Source: Gemmatimonadota bacterium
Lineage (GTDB): Bacteria; Gemmatimonadota; Gemmatimonadetes; Gemmatimonadales; Gemmatimonadaceae
Reading direction: 5' to 3'
Assembly (NCBI GenBank): GCA_003134685.1
Contig: PLCA01000016.1
Coordinates: forward strand, 50,022-114,021
Length of the DNA: 64,000 bases
The notes beneath the pieces are model-generated. The model made no database searches. It saw nothing but the letters and a program-made list of their open reading frames with translations, and had not been told where the DNA came from. The position numbers and the translations under genes were made by a program. Positions 16,768 through 26,889 of the stretch are shown here, piece after piece (position 1 is the first letter of the stretch; every line of letters begins with the position of its first letter).

Positions 16768-19629
16768 ATGAGCGCGCGAATTCCCCGAATCGCTTTCGTC
16801 ATCATCGGAACCACGCTGTGCGTCGCTCCGTTTCATCTCCACGCGCAAGGTACGATCCGCGGTACGGTCACCGACGCCGGGGGAGCGCCCGCGCCCGGGG
16901 CCGCCGTTCACGTGAGCGGGACTCTGCTGGGTGGACTCGTGGATTCGAGCGGGACCTATCGCGTTCCCCGAATTCCTGCCGGGACCTACGTCGTTCGAGT
17001 GACGAAGCTTGGCTTTGCGCCCGATTCCGCGGTCGTTGTCGTGAGCGACGGACAGACCGTGCAGCATGATGCGCGACTCCGTCCGTCGGCCGAGCTACTC
17101 GGGAACGTTGTCGTCACGGCGCAACGCCTGGGTGAGTCGGAAGCATCCGCACTCGAGCGGCGAGCGGCGGCGCCCAATGTCGTGAACGTTCTCGCGGGCG
17201 ATGTCATTCGCGCGCTGCCGAACGCGAACGCGGCAGAAGCGGCGGGAAGAATGCCGGGCGTCACGACCGAGCGGGATGAAGGTGAAGGGAAGTTCGTCCA
17301 GGTGCGCGGCACCGAGCCGCGGCTCACCAACGTGACCATCGACGGGGCGCACGTTCCGGGAACGGAGCGAGGCAGCCGGGTGCCGAAGCTCGATGATATC
17401 CCGTCGGATGTGTTGGGTGCGATCGAGGTGAGCAAGACGCTCACCGCCGACATGGATGCCGACGCGATTGGCGGCTCAGTCAACCTCGTGACGAAGACTC
17501 CGGAAGGGGTGCCTCACGGATACCTGGCGGGCCAGTATGGCGCGATAACGCTGCTGAACAAAAACCAGTTTCAGGGCGGGTTCGCTTACGGCGGACGCTT
17601 CGGCCCCGATAAGAGGCTCGGCCTCCTGCTCGGCGGCTCCGCTGATCGCAACAATCGCACGAGCAACGATCTCGAGCCAGCGTGGACAGTTGACGCGAAT
17701 GGGCGCGCCGTTCCCATCGAGTGGAGTCAGCGCGACTACGAGTATCGTCGCAACCGCTTCGGCCTGGGCGGCGATGCGGATTATCGGTTTCCGGGTGGAT
17801 CGACGGTCGCGCTGCGCGGCCTGTACAGCCTCTTTCAGGACTACGGCACCACGTATAACAACGACGTCGTGATGGGTGCGACGGGGTCAACGTTCGGAGC
17901 GTTCGGAGACTCGGCCGGTGTGGGTTCGGGCGGATTCGGAACCGGCGCCGAGGTTACGCGGATGGCATACAGAAGAAGTCCCGTCGAGCAGTTGTATGGT
18001 GGAAACCTTGGCGGCCGCACGATGCTTGGCCCGGTGGAGGCGAAGATGACGTTCAATGGGTCGGGAACGAGCTCGCATCTTCGCGATTATCGGTTCCAGC
18101 CCTTCGTTTACGATGGTCCGGGTGGACAGGGCCTCACCTTCGCTTACGACGCATCGAATCCGACGGTGCCCACTTTCGCGTACGCAACTCCGGCAATGGC
18201 AACCGCCGCTGCGAACGCCGCGAACTTCGAGCTGTCGCATTACTTCACCATCGATCGCGCGACTACGGGGCGCGACCTCGGCGCCGCGCTCGATTTCGGC
18301 GACGTGTGGCGCCAGGGCGATCAGGGCTGGGGTTCGACGCTCAACTTTGGCGCGAAGGTCACCGACGAACGGAAGCGTTACGCGTCGACCGGCGGATTCT
18401 GGTTCACCGGCAACCCGGTTGCCTTGCCTCCGATGCTCAGCGGGTTTTCGGATCCGAACTATTACTCCAACATCTCCAACGCCTTCAGCATCGGGCCAAT
18501 GCCGGCCGAAGCGTTGGCGCGTGCATACGAGAACAGCCATGCCGCCGACTTCACGAATGGGACCGACACCGTCGGCAACATCCTCGCCAGCTTCAACGGG
18601 TCGGAGCGGATCTACGCGGGATACGTGAGCAACCGGGCGACCTCTGGTCCCCTCGAGCTCTATCTCGGCTTGCGCGCAGAGCACACGCAGGCGGACTACA
18701 CCGGCCATGCGGTGACGACCGACGCTTCGGGGAACATCGCGTCGATTCAGACCGTGCCGGGTTCACAGACTTACACCGATCTATTTCCGAGCGCGCAGAT
18801 GAGGTATTCGCTCAGCTCGCGAACCGATGCGCGGCTATCGGTGACGCGTGGAATCGCGAGACCAGATTACTCATCGCTCGCACCGTCGCTGTCCGGCACT
18901 CTTGGTGCGAGCCCCTCCGATCCGTCGGCTCTGACTGCCGGCAATCCCAACCTGAAACCGCAGCACGCGTGGAACTACGACGTCCTGGTCGAGCACTTCT
19001 TCCCGTCGGTGGGTGTGATCTCGGGCGGCGTATTCTACAAGCAGCTCACTGACTTCATCTTCAACCAGACTTTCCGTTACACCGGTCCAATTGCGGCGTT
19101 CGTCGGCCAACTTGGCACTCGTCCCGAGAACGGAGGAAATGGACATCTGCTCGGATTCGAGGGCGAATGGGTTCAGCGCCTCGTCTCACTGCCGGGCGCG
19201 TGGGCGGGACTCGGTTTCGATGCAAACTTTACGCACGTCGAGTCGCGCGCGCTCGTGGACCCGGGTACGGGCCGCTACGCGCCGCTCCAGAGACAATCGC
19301 CGAATCTGGCCAATGCTGCCCTCACCTATGACTACTCCGCGGTCTCGGCTCGATTGGGATGGGCGTATCAGGGCGCGAATATCACGAGCTATGGAGATGG
19401 GAGTGCGTCGCCCGCAGGCGACACCTATTTCTACGCGCACTCACAGCTGGACGGCTCGATCATCTACAACTTCAATCCACGAGTTCAGATTCAGCTTCAG
19501 GGTTTGAATCTCAACAACGCCGTATTCGGATTCTTCAGTGGGAGTCCAAAGCACGATTACGCGATCCAACGAGAGTACTACGGCCGGACGATCTATCTCG
19601 GAGCGAAGTACAACATCGGCGCGATGTAG
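16768..19629 (+). CDS. TonB-dependent outer-membrane receptor with carboxypeptidase-like N-domain
   Basis: A 953-aa outer-membrane beta-barrel. Signal peptide ends near FHLHAQ (residue 27). A carboxypeptidase-regulatory-like beta-sandwich runs to about 110 (GTIRGTVTDAGGAPAPGAAV onwards, residues 28-47). The plug follows with ALPNANAAEAAGRMPG, VQVRGTEPRLTNVTIDG and SKTLTADMDADAIGGSVNL, typical of the Caulobacter/Xanthomonas TonB receptor group. The rest is barrel. These import siderophores, glycans or peptides; the ligand is not evident. A GGAGAG ribosome site precedes the ATG. Confidence 0.93.
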   Translation: MSARIPRIAFVIIGTTLCVAPFHLHAQGTIRGTVTDAGGAPAPGAAVHVSGTLLGGLVDSSGTYRVPRIPAGTYVVRVTKLGFAPDSAVVVVSDGQTVQHDARLRPSAELLGNVVVTAQRLGESEASALERRAAAPNVVNVLAGDVIRALPNANAAEAAGRMPGVTTERDEGEGKFVQVRGTEPRLTNVTIDGAHVPGTERGSRVPKLDDIPSDVLGAIEVSKTLTADMDADAIGGSVNLVTKTPEGVPHGYLAGQYGAITLLNKNQFQGGFAYGGRFGPDKRLGLLLGGSADRNNRTSNDLEPAWTVDANGRAVPIEWSQRDYEYRRNRFGLGGDADYRFPGGSTVALRGLYSLFQDYGTTYNNDVVMGATGSTFGAFGDSAGVGSGGFGTGAEVTRMAYRRSPVEQLYGGNLGGRTMLGPVEAKMTFNGSGTSSHLRDYRFQPFVYDGPGGQGLTFAYDASNPTVPTFAYATPAMATAAANAANFELSHYFTIDRATTGRDLGAALDFGDVWRQGDQGWGSTLNFGAKVTDERKRYASTGGFWFTGNPVALPPMLSGFSDPNYYSNISNAFSIGPMPAEALARAYENSHAADFTNGTDTVGNILASFNGSERIYAGYVSNRATSGPLELYLGLRAEHTQADYTGHAVTTDASGNIASIQTVPGSQTYTDLFPSAQMRYSLSSRTDARLSVTRGIARPDYSSLAPSLSGTLGASPSDPSALTAGNPNLKPQHAWNYDVLVEHFFPSVGVISGGVFYKQLTDFIFNQTFRYTGPIAAFVGQLGTRPENGGNGHLLGFEGEWVQRLVSLPGAWAGLGFDANFTHVESRALVDPGTGRYAPLQRQSPNLANAALTYDYSAVSARLGWAYQGANITSYGDGSASPAGDTYFYAHSQLDGSIIYNFNPRVQIQLQGLNLNNAVFGFFSGSPKHDYAIQREYYGRTIYLGAKYNIGAM

Positions 19630-19770
19630 CCGATCGAGAACCGGTGCGGGATTTGTCGGGGCGCGATCGCGAAACCGGATCGCCCGGACTAGCGTAGAGG
19701 TGGGTGGGCCGTCTTGCATCCATAACCCGCCCCTCAAATTCAATTCCTAGATCATCCCTGGAGAGATCCG

Positions 19771-20232
19771 ATGAGATCGTATTCGGCGATTCTGATTTAT
19801 AGCGTGGTGGCGATCGTTGCCGCCCGAGCTGCGTCAGCCCAGGGTGGATCAGCCGTCGCTTCCGCGCCGACACCGCCAGCCCCCGCTCCCATCGTGTTCA
19901 TGGATGGAAAGCCCATCGGCGCGGCGGAGCCATGGAGCGCGAAACCCGTCGGCTCTTATGACCTCGTGATCCCGATGTCGGACGCGATGATGATCGCCAA
20001 CCTTACGATCAGCGAGGTTGGCGGAAAACTCTCCGCAACGCTCGTGCAGCGAGAGGACCACGAGCCGATGATGATGGACGTCGCGGTGAATGGCACCGAT
20101 CTCGTGCTGACCGTCAATCGGCCCCGCGATCCGATCACCGTTCACCTCAGGCACCGCGGGTTACAGCTATCCGGCAACTGGAACCTCGGCACCGAGCAGA
20201 GCGGGACGCTGGAGGGAAAGGCGAAGCTCTAG
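19771..20232 (+). CDS. Secreted protein of unknown function
   Basis: A 153-aa protein I do not recognise. A signal peptide (RSYSAILIYSVVAIVAARAA, cleaved near ASAQ) precedes a proline/alanine-rich linker. A compact beta-rich part follows from about residue 50 (SYDLVIPM, MIANLTISEV, KLSATLVQRE, TDLVLTVNRP) and ends SGTLEGKAKL. The strand pattern resembles lipocalin-like or DUF-type small beta barrels. It follows the TonB receptor by 140 bases with a good GGAGAG site and may be its partner (inference). Confidence 0.7.
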   Translation: MRSYSAILIYSVVAIVAARAASAQGGSAVASAPTPPAPAPIVFMDGKPIGAAEPWSAKPVGSYDLVIPMSDAMMIANLTISEVGGKLSATLVQREDHEPMMMDVAVNGTDLVLTVNRPRDPITVHLRHRGLQLSGNWNLGTEQSGTLEGKAKL

Positions 20233-20233
20233 G

Positions 20234-21274
20234 TCAGGTGATGACCATCGCATCGCCATACGAGTAGAGCCTGTATCGCTCGGCGACTGCTTCCTGATAG
20301 GCCCGCATGGTGAGGTCGTAACCCGCGAACGCCGCGACGAGCATCATGAGCGTCGATCGCGGCAGATGGAAGTTGGTGATCAATCGGTCGATTGCGCGGA
20401 ACTCGTAAGGCGGCCTGATGAAGATCCGCGTGTCCCCCGATTTTTCGCGGAAGATTCCGTCGTCGTCGATCGCGCTCTCGAGCGTGCGCACGCTCGTGGT
20501 TCCAACCGCCCAGATCCTTCCGCCGCCGGCCCGAGTCTCGTTCAGAATCTCCGCCGTGCGCGCGGGGAGTACGTACGACTCCTCGTGCATGACGTGATTA
20601 GCGGGATGCTCGGTCTCCACGGGCTTGAACGTGCCCGCGCCAACATGAAGCAGCAGATCGGCGCGTTTCACTCCTTTTGCGAGGAGCGCGTCGAGCATCT
20701 CCGGCGTGAAGTGGAGTCCCGCCGTCGGCGCCGCCACCGATCCGCTCTCGGCGGCGTACACAGTCTGATATCGTTCGGCGTCGGACGGCTGATCCGCGCG
20801 CGTGATGTAAGGCGGAAGCGGAACGTGTCCGTACTTCTCGATCGCCTGCTCGGTGGGCAGTGGCGATCTGAGCAGCACCACTCGCGTGCGCCGCTCTGTC
20901 GTCGAGACGATCTCGACCTCGAAGTCGTCTGCGACATGGACGATTCGTCCCGGCTTGAGCTTGCCGCCGGGATGCACCATCGCCTCCCATGTCGATTCAC
21001 CGAGCCGGCGCAGCAGCAGAACCTCGGCCGGCGTTCCGTTCTCGCGAATGCCAAGGAGCCGGGCGTTGAAGACGCGCGTGGTGTTGAGCACGATCGCGTC
21101 GCCGGGTGGAATGAGCTGCTCGAGATCGCTGAACTGCTTGTGCGAGATCTCGCCGGTGGCGCGGTTGATCACCATGAGCCGGCTGTCGCCGCGTCGCGGA
21201 GTCGGCTGCTGCGCGATGCGATCGGCGGGGAGCTCGAAGTCGTAGTGGGAAGTGAGGGTGCCGTCTTTGGTCAC
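20234..21274 (-). CDS. queA: S-adenosylmethionine:tRNA ribosyltransferase-isomerase
   Basis: A 346-aa enzyme adding the cyclopentene unit to preQ1-tRNA to make epoxyqueuosine. YDFELPADRIAQQPTPRRGDSRLMV, LNTTRVFNARL, VPLPPYITR, YQTVYA and SVAAPTAGLHFT are hallmark segments; FHLPRSTLMMLVAAF closes the fold. Normal length. It overlaps the upstream minus-strand gene by four bases. Its converging neighbour on the plus strand ends only one base away, with no room for a separate terminator. Confidence 0.97.
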   Translation of the reverse strand: MTKDGTLTSHYDFELPADRIAQQPTPRRGDSRLMVINRATGEISHKQFSDLEQLIPPGDAIVLNTTRVFNARLLGIRENGTPAEVLLLRRLGESTWEAMVHPGGKLKPGRIVHVADDFEVEIVSTTERRTRVVLLRSPLPTEQAIEKYGHVPLPPYITRADQPSDAERYQTVYAAESGSVAAPTAGLHFTPEMLDALLAKGVKRADLLLHVGAGTFKPVETEHPANHVMHEESYVLPARTAEILNETRAGGGRIWAVGTTSVRTLESAIDDDGIFREKSGDTRIFIRPPYEFRAIDRLITNFHLPRSTLMMLVAAFAGYDLTMRAYQEAVAERYRLYSYGDAMVIT

Positions 21275-22344
21275 TGTCCCTTCATCTCATCGAGCCGGCG
21301 GGAGACATCCTCCGGAAGGAACATGTCGTCGGAGATTCCGGCGATCTCCTCGGCCTCTCTCCATGCGTCCTCGAGGACGGACAACTCGCCCTCGAGCGCG
21401 CGTCGCTCGGATTCCTCATGCGACACCATCTCGAGTGCGAGGCGCACTTCGGCTGGGACTCGAGAAAGTCTGGAGGCCTCGGTTGGGCTTCCGTCAAAGG
21501 GACGCCAGCTGCGATTCGTTCCCGCGATGCGCGCTACCCGGTCAAAGACAGTCGAAGGATCCTGGTACTCGGTCGCAAGGACGATCGCTGATTTAAGCTG
21601 CCGCGCTGAAGCTCCGCGAACGTTGAACCCTGGCAGCAGCTGCGCCGCGGCGCGCATTGCATCGCTTCCGCGAAGGTCAGTTTGCTCCTGATTGGTCCCG
21701 TAACGCCACCAGGGAGTCGCGCGATCCGTGGGAGCGCTATAGGTGAGGCGTATTCCCCAGGCTTCGCGGGCAGTCGGTGGCAGCATCTCGGCCTCTCCCG
21801 CGTCACGCGTCCTTACCTGCAGAACGCTTCCGTCGCTGTCATGAACTCGTGCGACGACTCGTCTACTCGAATACACCGAGTAACTGAGATTCGCGACACT
21901 AAAAAGGTTTACGCCTATTGCGCCCATCGAAAGCCCGAGCACCGGGCCGACAAAAGGAATCGTCGCGCCACCAGCGAGTGCCACTGCCCCTTGAATGAAA
22001 TACTTCCGGCGGCGCCGCCCGAACTGGTCGCCATATCGCCACGCCGCGAATTCGGGTCGTTGCGGTTTCCCGATGCGTACTAGCTCGAGACCTTCGGCGA
22101 CACGAGCGAGGCCGATGTGATCCGTCGAAACGCGGAGCTTTGTCCCGCGGTACGAACGCTCGCACTCCTCGATCGCTTCCCACCTCTCTTCGATCGGGGT
22201 GAGATTCCAGCGCTCGCACTTCCGGCACACCACCCACAAGCGACCCTTCGCGGCGTCGAACGCCAGCCGGCGACCGATCGGAAAATGCTCGACAGCCTCG
22301 TTTGCTCCGAGCTCGGTGTGACAGAAGAGGCACGTAGAGTACAT
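21271..22344 (-). CDS. Uncharacterised protein with N-terminal CxxC pairs and a membrane segment
   Basis: A 357-aa protein that I do not recognise. Two cysteine pairs, CLFC (residues 5-8) and CRKC (about 40-43), could form a zinc ribbon. A hydrophobic hairpin (GAVALAGGATIPFVGPVLGL and on, about 118-150) follows a basic RRRRKYF. The C-terminal 100 residues are acidic and helical (ESERRALEGELSVLEDAWRE). The layout suggests a membrane-attached zinc protein. It is coupled to queA by an ATGA overlap, so it shares the transcript. Confidence 0.75.
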   Translation of the reverse strand: MYSTCLFCHTELGANEAVEHFPIGRRLAFDAAKGRLWVVCRKCERWNLTPIEERWEAIEECERSYRGTKLRVSTDHIGLARVAEGLELVRIGKPQRPEFAAWRYGDQFGRRRRKYFIQGAVALAGGATIPFVGPVLGLSMGAIGVNLFSVANLSYSVYSSRRVVARVHDSDGSVLQVRTRDAGEAEMLPPTAREAWGIRLTYSAPTDRATPWWRYGTNQEQTDLRGSDAMRAAAQLLPGFNVRGASARQLKSAIVLATEYQDPSTVFDRVARIAGTNRSWRPFDGSPTEASRLSRVPAEVRLALEMVSHEESERRALEGELSVLEDAWREAEEIAGISDDMFLPEDVSRRLDEMKGQ

Positions 22345-22401
22345 CGATCGTAATCTACGCCCGCCGGGCAGTGCGATGCCGGCCCAGCTGCGACGCTAGC
22401 T

Positions 22402-23991
22402 CTAGCGTCTCCCGCCGCGAAGCTCCTTTGGCCTGATCCGCTCGTCGATACCGCGCCCGATTCCAACGATCAATTCCGGCAATAGCTGAACGTCGGCCAG
22501 CGTCGTCCGGAAATTCACGATGCACGCGCGCAGCATGAACCGGTCTTCGATGTGCGCATTGGAGACGAAGGCGCCGCCACTGAGACGCAGCGCCGTCGCG
22601 ATCCGCGCATTCAGCTCATTGAGATAATCCGTGACCGCCTTGTCGCCACGCGACCGACGCCGTAAATCCGCAGGCACGAATCTGAAAGTCGATATGCTCA
22701 GTGACACTGTTCCCTGCTCGAGCAGCTCCTGCTTGCCGACGAACTCATGCAGCCTGTGAGCTAGCTCGATGTCGTCCGCGATCATCCTTCTATACCCGCT
22801 CGCGCCGGCCTGCTGAAACCCGAGCCAGATCTTGAGTGCCCTGAATCCGCGCGTATTCTGCGGACCATACTCGAAGTAATTCTTCACCTCCTGCCCCTCA
22901 TTGTCGTCGAACTGATAGTAAGGAGGCTTGAAGGCGAACGCGTCGCGCAGCGCGTCGGGGTGGCGCGTGAGAAGACATCCCGCTTCGATCGAGCTGTATA
23001 ACCATTTGTGGGGATCAATCGCGATCGAGTCGGCCAGGCGAAGTCCTTTGAGATTGGCGCTCGCGTCGTCCAGCGCGACGGCTGGCGCTCCGTACGCGCC
23101 GTCCACGTGGAACCAGAGATCGAACTCCTTGCAGATCTTTGCTATCTCGGGGAGGGGATCGGTCGCGCCTGTGCCGACCGTGCCGGCTGTTCCGACGACG
23201 AGAAAGGGATGAAGACCGGCGGCGCGATCCGCCGCGATTTGCTTGCGTAGCTCGTCCGGCCGAATCCGAAGCTCGTCGTCGGTCGCGATCCAGCGAATCG
23301 CATCAGTGCCCAATCCTGACATGTCCGCGGCTTTCATGATCCACGTGTGCATTTCCGCCGAGCCGTACACAACGAGACGTTGGCTCTCCGGGTCGGCGAC
23401 GCCCTTGGCGCGAATGTCCCACGTCGCTTTCGCCTTACGCGCCGCGAAGAAGCCGACGATGTTCGCCATGTTCCCGCCACTCACGAGCACCCCGTCCCAC
23501 CTGCCGGACAGTCCCATGAACTGCGCGAGCCAGCGGATGGATTCATTCTCGATTTCTGTTGCGATCGGTGACAGCGCCCACGCGCCGACGTTCGGGTTTA
23601 CAGCGGCCGCAAGAAGATCGGCCAGCGCGCCGACAGGAGCCGCCGACGAAGTGATGTATCCGAAGAATCGTGGGCTCCCGTTGTGGGTAGACTGCTCGAA
23701 GAACAGCCGGCTGAACTTTTTCAGGATGTGCGCGATGTCTGCGCCCTTTTCGGGCATCTCGCGTTTGCCGAGCTTGCTCCGCATCTGGTCGGGCAGAAGC
23801 GGGGAAGCCGTGCGCGCCTTGGGAAGGCGCGCCAGAAAATCGGCGACGTCATCGATGAGTGTGTGACCGATCGCGCGGAATTTCTCGGGCGCCATATCGG
23901 ACGGAGCCGACCGCATGGTCAGCCGATCGGAAGTCTTCGTTGGGTTGGGTTTACGGCCTTTCTTGGCCGGTGCGACCTTGGATCTGGGCAA
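22402..23991 (-). CDS. PLP-dependent group II decarboxylase (aromatic amino-acid type)
   Basis: A 529-aa fold-type I PLP enzyme. The N-terminal 30 residues are basic and rich in Lys/Pro, probably a tail. LAQFMGLSGRWDGVLVSGG binds the cofactor phosphate, FHVDGAYGAPAV has the PLP-contacting Asp and SIAIDPHKWLYSSIEAG the Schiff-base Lys. This is the AADC/TDC/HDC/GAD-like group; candidate substrates are Phe, Tyr, Trp or DOPA. Substrate choice cannot be read here. It stands apart from neighbours by about 60 bases. Confidence 0.9.
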   Translation of the reverse strand: MPRSKVAPAKKGRKPNPTKTSDRLTMRSAPSDMAPEKFRAIGHTLIDDVADFLARLPKARTASPLLPDQMRSKLGKREMPEKGADIAHILKKFSRLFFEQSTHNGSPRFFGYITSSAAPVGALADLLAAAVNPNVGAWALSPIATEIENESIRWLAQFMGLSGRWDGVLVSGGNMANIVGFFAARKAKATWDIRAKGVADPESQRLVVYGSAEMHTWIMKAADMSGLGTDAIRWIATDDELRIRPDELRKQIAADRAAGLHPFLVVGTAGTVGTGATDPLPEIAKICKEFDLWFHVDGAYGAPAVALDDASANLKGLRLADSIAIDPHKWLYSSIEAGCLLTRHPDALRDAFAFKPPYYQFDDNEGQEVKNYFEYGPQNTRGFRALKIWLGFQQAGASGYRRMIADDIELAHRLHEFVGKQELLEQGTVSLSISTFRFVPADLRRRSRGDKAVTDYLNELNARIATALRLSGGAFVSNAHIEDRFMLRACIVNFRTTLADVQLLPELIVGIGRGIDERIRPKELRGGRR

Positions 23992-24111
23992 ATCTCCGCC
24001 TCATTTAGGGAGGCGGAAAAATATCATCGAAACCGGCCTGAATCCCGTCCGCCCGTTTTCGGGATTCAGGCCAGGTTGCCGAGGCCTCTTTTGTGCATCG
24101 GCTGCTGCAAA

Positions 24112-24891
24112 ATGCTAATCTCTCGACGTCTGACCTTCGCCGCCCTTGCGTGGATCTCCTGCCTCCTCGCTTTCGCAGGTTGTCGATCGCTCTCCAACCC
24201 GAAACCGCGGCCCGTGCAGGAAGATCCCCGGGCACCCCGAACGGCCACCCCCGAGGAGGAGCTCACCCTGATGCGCGCTGATTCCGAGGTGTTCGCCGCG
24301 GTCGTGCAGGCTCAACTCGCGGGAGGCGACGACGAGTACCCGAATCATCTCGATCCTTTGCGATACGACGCGCGCCCTTACGGAACACCCTCAGGGTATC
24401 CGGAAGTTTTCGCCGGCGTGCAGGGAATAGACCCCACGCTCGGTTTTGCGCGAGCGGGCGAATCGGCGATGGACAGGATGATAGACAATCGAAAAGAAAT
24501 TCTGAAAATGGCCGGAGTTCGGGCGGGAGGGCCTGTCTCGTATCCCCAGTGCGCAGGCGTGGGTGTGCCGCTGCCCCCTCCGCCCCGTGGATCAACTTCG
24601 GCGGCGCGCTCGAAACGCGCGAACGTGCACTCCGGCTGCCCGCGGACATCCGAGTACTATCTGACCGTAGGTCTCCCCATCCACGGACAACCCGAGGGTC
24701 TCAAGAATGCCCGAGACACCCGTGGACGCCGGGTATCGGTGGGGGGCGATGTTTGGACGATTCTCGTCGACTCGCACTCCGTAGGTCCAGAGGGATGGAG
24801 CTCGTCGCAGTATGCCTGGCTGTTCAAACGAGGTCGCGGGAACGGCCCACTGGAGCTCGCCGCTACGATCCTGATCGGCGTTGTCGAGTAG
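24112..24891 (+). CDS. Hypothetical lipoprotein
   Basis: A 259-aa protein starting at ATG 24112. Signal LTFAALAWISCLLAFAGC ends in a clear lipobox. The mature part contains EEELTLMRADSEVFAAVVQA, a proline-glycine-rich middle with VPLPPPPRG, and WTILVDSHSVGPEGWSSSQY. The final segment ends AATILIGVVE. I do not recognise the family. It converges on the DUF4198-like gene, the two stops lying nine bases apart. The longer frame upstream is antisense to the decarboxylase and is not real. Confidence 0.72.
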   Translation: MLISRRLTFAALAWISCLLAFAGCRSLSNPKPRPVQEDPRAPRTATPEEELTLMRADSEVFAAVVQAQLAGGDDEYPNHLDPLRYDARPYGTPSGYPEVFAGVQGIDPTLGFARAGESAMDRMIDNRKEILKMAGVRAGGPVSYPQCAGVGVPLPPPPRGSTSAARSKRANVHSGCPRTSEYYLTVGLPIHGQPEGLKNARDTRGRRVSVGGDVWTILVDSHSVGPEGWSSSQYAWLFKRGRGNGPLELAATILIGVVE

Positions 24892-24900
24892 AAGAAGCGC

Positions 24901-25728
24901 TCACCGCTTCGTGCGCACACCAATCGTCGCAGTGACGAAGTCACTCCGCCATTCGAGTCCCGGCTCCTTTGCGCGCCGGAGATCGGTGCCGAACAGAAGC
25001 CACCGTCCCGCTCCCGGTAGCGGCACGGACGCTCGCCCCGTCGCATCGGTCGTCACGAACGATTCGCCCGACTGACCTTCACGCCGAGCGCCAACGGCAA
25101 ACCCGGGAAGCGGCGCGCCGCGGCGCAGCACTCGCACCGGGAGCGCATCACCCTCGACAAGAGCGGTTGGATCGCGCTCCGGAACTATCTCCAGCCCGAG
25201 TCCGAGCGGCGATGCCCAGCTCGAATCCCCCCTCGGCGCGCCGACGCGCACGAAGCTCGTCGCGTGCTTGATGTAGCTCTCGCGCCACTGCTTCGGCTTG
25301 GGGATGCTGTCCCACTGCGCGAGGATCGACGGACCCGCGTGAATCTCCTGGAAGTACTCCTCGATCAGCTTTGGTTGGAGCACCAGCGTCTTGGGCGCGA
25401 GCTCGACGGCGATCGTCGCGACGCCTGCCGCGCGCGGTATCCACGTGTATCGAAGGGCGGTGGGCCGGCTCCGCCCGCCGCGCAACTGCTCGAGCTTTCC
25501 GTTCAGCCGGATCTCCGCGCGCGAAACGCGCTTCGGATCAATCGCAAGAGCGTCCGCGGGAAACGACATCCCGCTCGTGAGACTGAGTGTGACTGGATGT
25601 CCAGTCGCGACACGCATTGTCGAGGGAAGGATCCAGGTCTCGTGCGCGCCCGCGAGCGCCGCCGCGCACACCAGCGCGAGCGCGACAGCCAAAGCGCTCT
25701 TTCTCCTCGACAAGAGCCGCGGAAGCAT
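24901..25728 (-). CDS. Periplasmic DUF4198/NikM-like protein
   Basis: A 275-aa exported protein. ATG 25728 is followed by a signal (ALAVALALVCAAALAGA) and directly by HETWILPS, the usual N-terminus of DUF4198 proteins, where His is proposed to bind metal. A beta-rich body follows, with a carboxypeptidase-like sandwich near the C-terminus (GESFVTTDATGRASVPLPG). Relatives accompany nickel/cobalt uptake, but no transporter is next to it. It lies ten bases after ruvB and is probably co-transcribed. Confidence 0.8.
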   Translation of the reverse strand: MLPRLLSRRKSALAVALALVCAAALAGAHETWILPSTMRVATGHPVTLSLTSGMSFPADALAIDPKRVSRAEIRLNGKLEQLRGGRSRPTALRYTWIPRAAGVATIAVELAPKTLVLQPKLIEEYFQEIHAGPSILAQWDSIPKPKQWRESYIKHATSFVRVGAPRGDSSWASPLGLGLEIVPERDPTALVEGDALPVRVLRRGAPLPGFAVGARREGQSGESFVTTDATGRASVPLPGAGRWLLFGTDLRRAKEPGLEWRSDFVTATIGVRTKR

Positions 25729-25738
25729 AGGCGCTACG

Positions 25739-26773
25739 CTAGAACAGAGTCGGCTGCTGCACGCCGCCGTTGGTCGCTGGCGGATTGAAGCCGAAGTGCC
25801 TGTATGCCTGCGCGGTTGCAACGCGACCGCGCGGGGTGCGCTGGAGGAATCCATTTTGTACTAGGAACGGCTCGTAGACCTCCTCGAGCGTGCCCACGTC
25901 CTCGCCCACTGCCGCGGCGATTGTGCCGACGCCGACCGGGCCGCCGTCGAACTTCTCGATGATGGCCTTGAGAATCCGCGAATCCATGTCGTCGAGCCCG
26001 AACTGATCGACTTCCAAAAGCTGAAGCGCATCCGCCGCGACTTTACGGTCGATGTTTCCGCCGGCCCGGACCTGCGCGAAGTCGCGAATGCGGCGCAATA
26101 GTCTATTCGCGACGCGAGGAGTGCCTCGCGATCTCTTGGCGATCTCCTTCGCCCCGTCCTCGTCTATCTCCACCTGCATCACCTCGGCCGTTCTGTGGAC
26201 GATCTGCTCGAGATCCGCGGGCGGATAGAAGTTGAGGCGCATCTCGATCCCGAAACGTGCGCGCATTGGTGGCGTCAGCATGCCGAGTCGGGTGGTGGCG
26301 CCGATCAGCGTGAACTTCTCGATCGGCATGACGATCGTCTGGGCCTTGGGTCCTTCGGAGAGGCGGATGTCGATGCGGTAATCCTCCATCGCCGGATAGA
26401 GGAACTCTTCGATGATGGGCTTCAGCCGATGGATCTCATCTATGAAGAGGATGTCGCCCTCGCGCAGATTGGTGAGCGTGCCCACGAGGTCGCCGGGTTT
26501 TTCGAGTGCCGGCCCCGACGTGTTGCGAATATTGACGCCGAGCTCGCGCGCAATGAGCTCGGCAAGAGTGGTTTTGCCGAGGCCGGGTGGGCCGAAGAAG
26601 AGCGTGTGGTCGAGCGGCTCTCGGCGCGCGAGCGCGGCGTCAATATATATGCGCAGGGACTCCTTCACGCGGTCCTGGCCGATGAACTCGGACAAGCGCT
26701 GAGGGCGGAGCGAGAGCTCGACGACGCTCTCCTCCGCGATGATTTCAGGAGTGGTTATTTCGGCGCGGGACAT
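25739..26773 (-). CDS. ruvB: Holliday junction branch-migration ATPase RuvB
   Basis: A 344-aa AAA+ motor. [12 protein letters not shown] opens the domain, [11 protein letters not shown] is Walker A (about residues 60-70), LFIDEIHRL Walker B (about 110), [11 protein letters not shown] sensor 1, and [21 protein letters not shown] sensor 2. The winged-helix C-terminus ends with [10 protein letters not shown]. Normal length. It is unlinked from ruvC-ruvA, which lie at 43.7-44.9 kb, so the three subunits are made from two loci. Confidence 0.97.
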   Translation of the reverse strand: MSRAEITTPEIIAEESVVELSLRPQRLSEFIGQDRVKESLRIYIDAALARREPLDHTLFFGPPGLGKTTLAELIARELGVNIRNTSGPALEKPGDLVGTLTNLREGDILFIDEIHRLKPIIEEFLYPAMEDYRIDIRLSEGPKAQTIVMPIEKFTLIGATTRLGMLTPPMRARFGIEMRLNFYPPADLEQIVHRTAEVMQVEIDEDGAKEIAKRSRGTPRVANRLLRRIRDFAQVRAGGNIDRKVAADALQLLEVDQFGLDDMDSRILKAIIEKFDGGPVGVGTIAAAVGEDVGTLEEVYEPFLVQNGFLQRTPRGRVATAQAYRHFGFNPPATNGGVQQPTLF

Positions 26774-26854
26774 ATGCGATTTGTCTGCCGTCGGACCAGC
26801 GGGTTGATCTAGAGGAATAATACTGTAGCGATCCCCCAGGGCCGCGCCATATGA

Positions 26855-26885
26855 AGGAGCCAGAGACTCTTTGCCTCTGGCTCCT
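26855..26885. terminator. Hairpin terminator downstream of the small minus-strand ORF
   Basis: Perfect 11-bp inverted repeat AGGAGCCAGAG (26855-26865) and CTCTGGCTCCT (26875-26885) with a nine-base loop. It begins five bases past the stop at 26890 on the minus strand and lies upstream of ruvB. No long T-run follows, so the strength is uncertain. Confidence 0.7.
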
Positions 26886-26889
26886 CCTA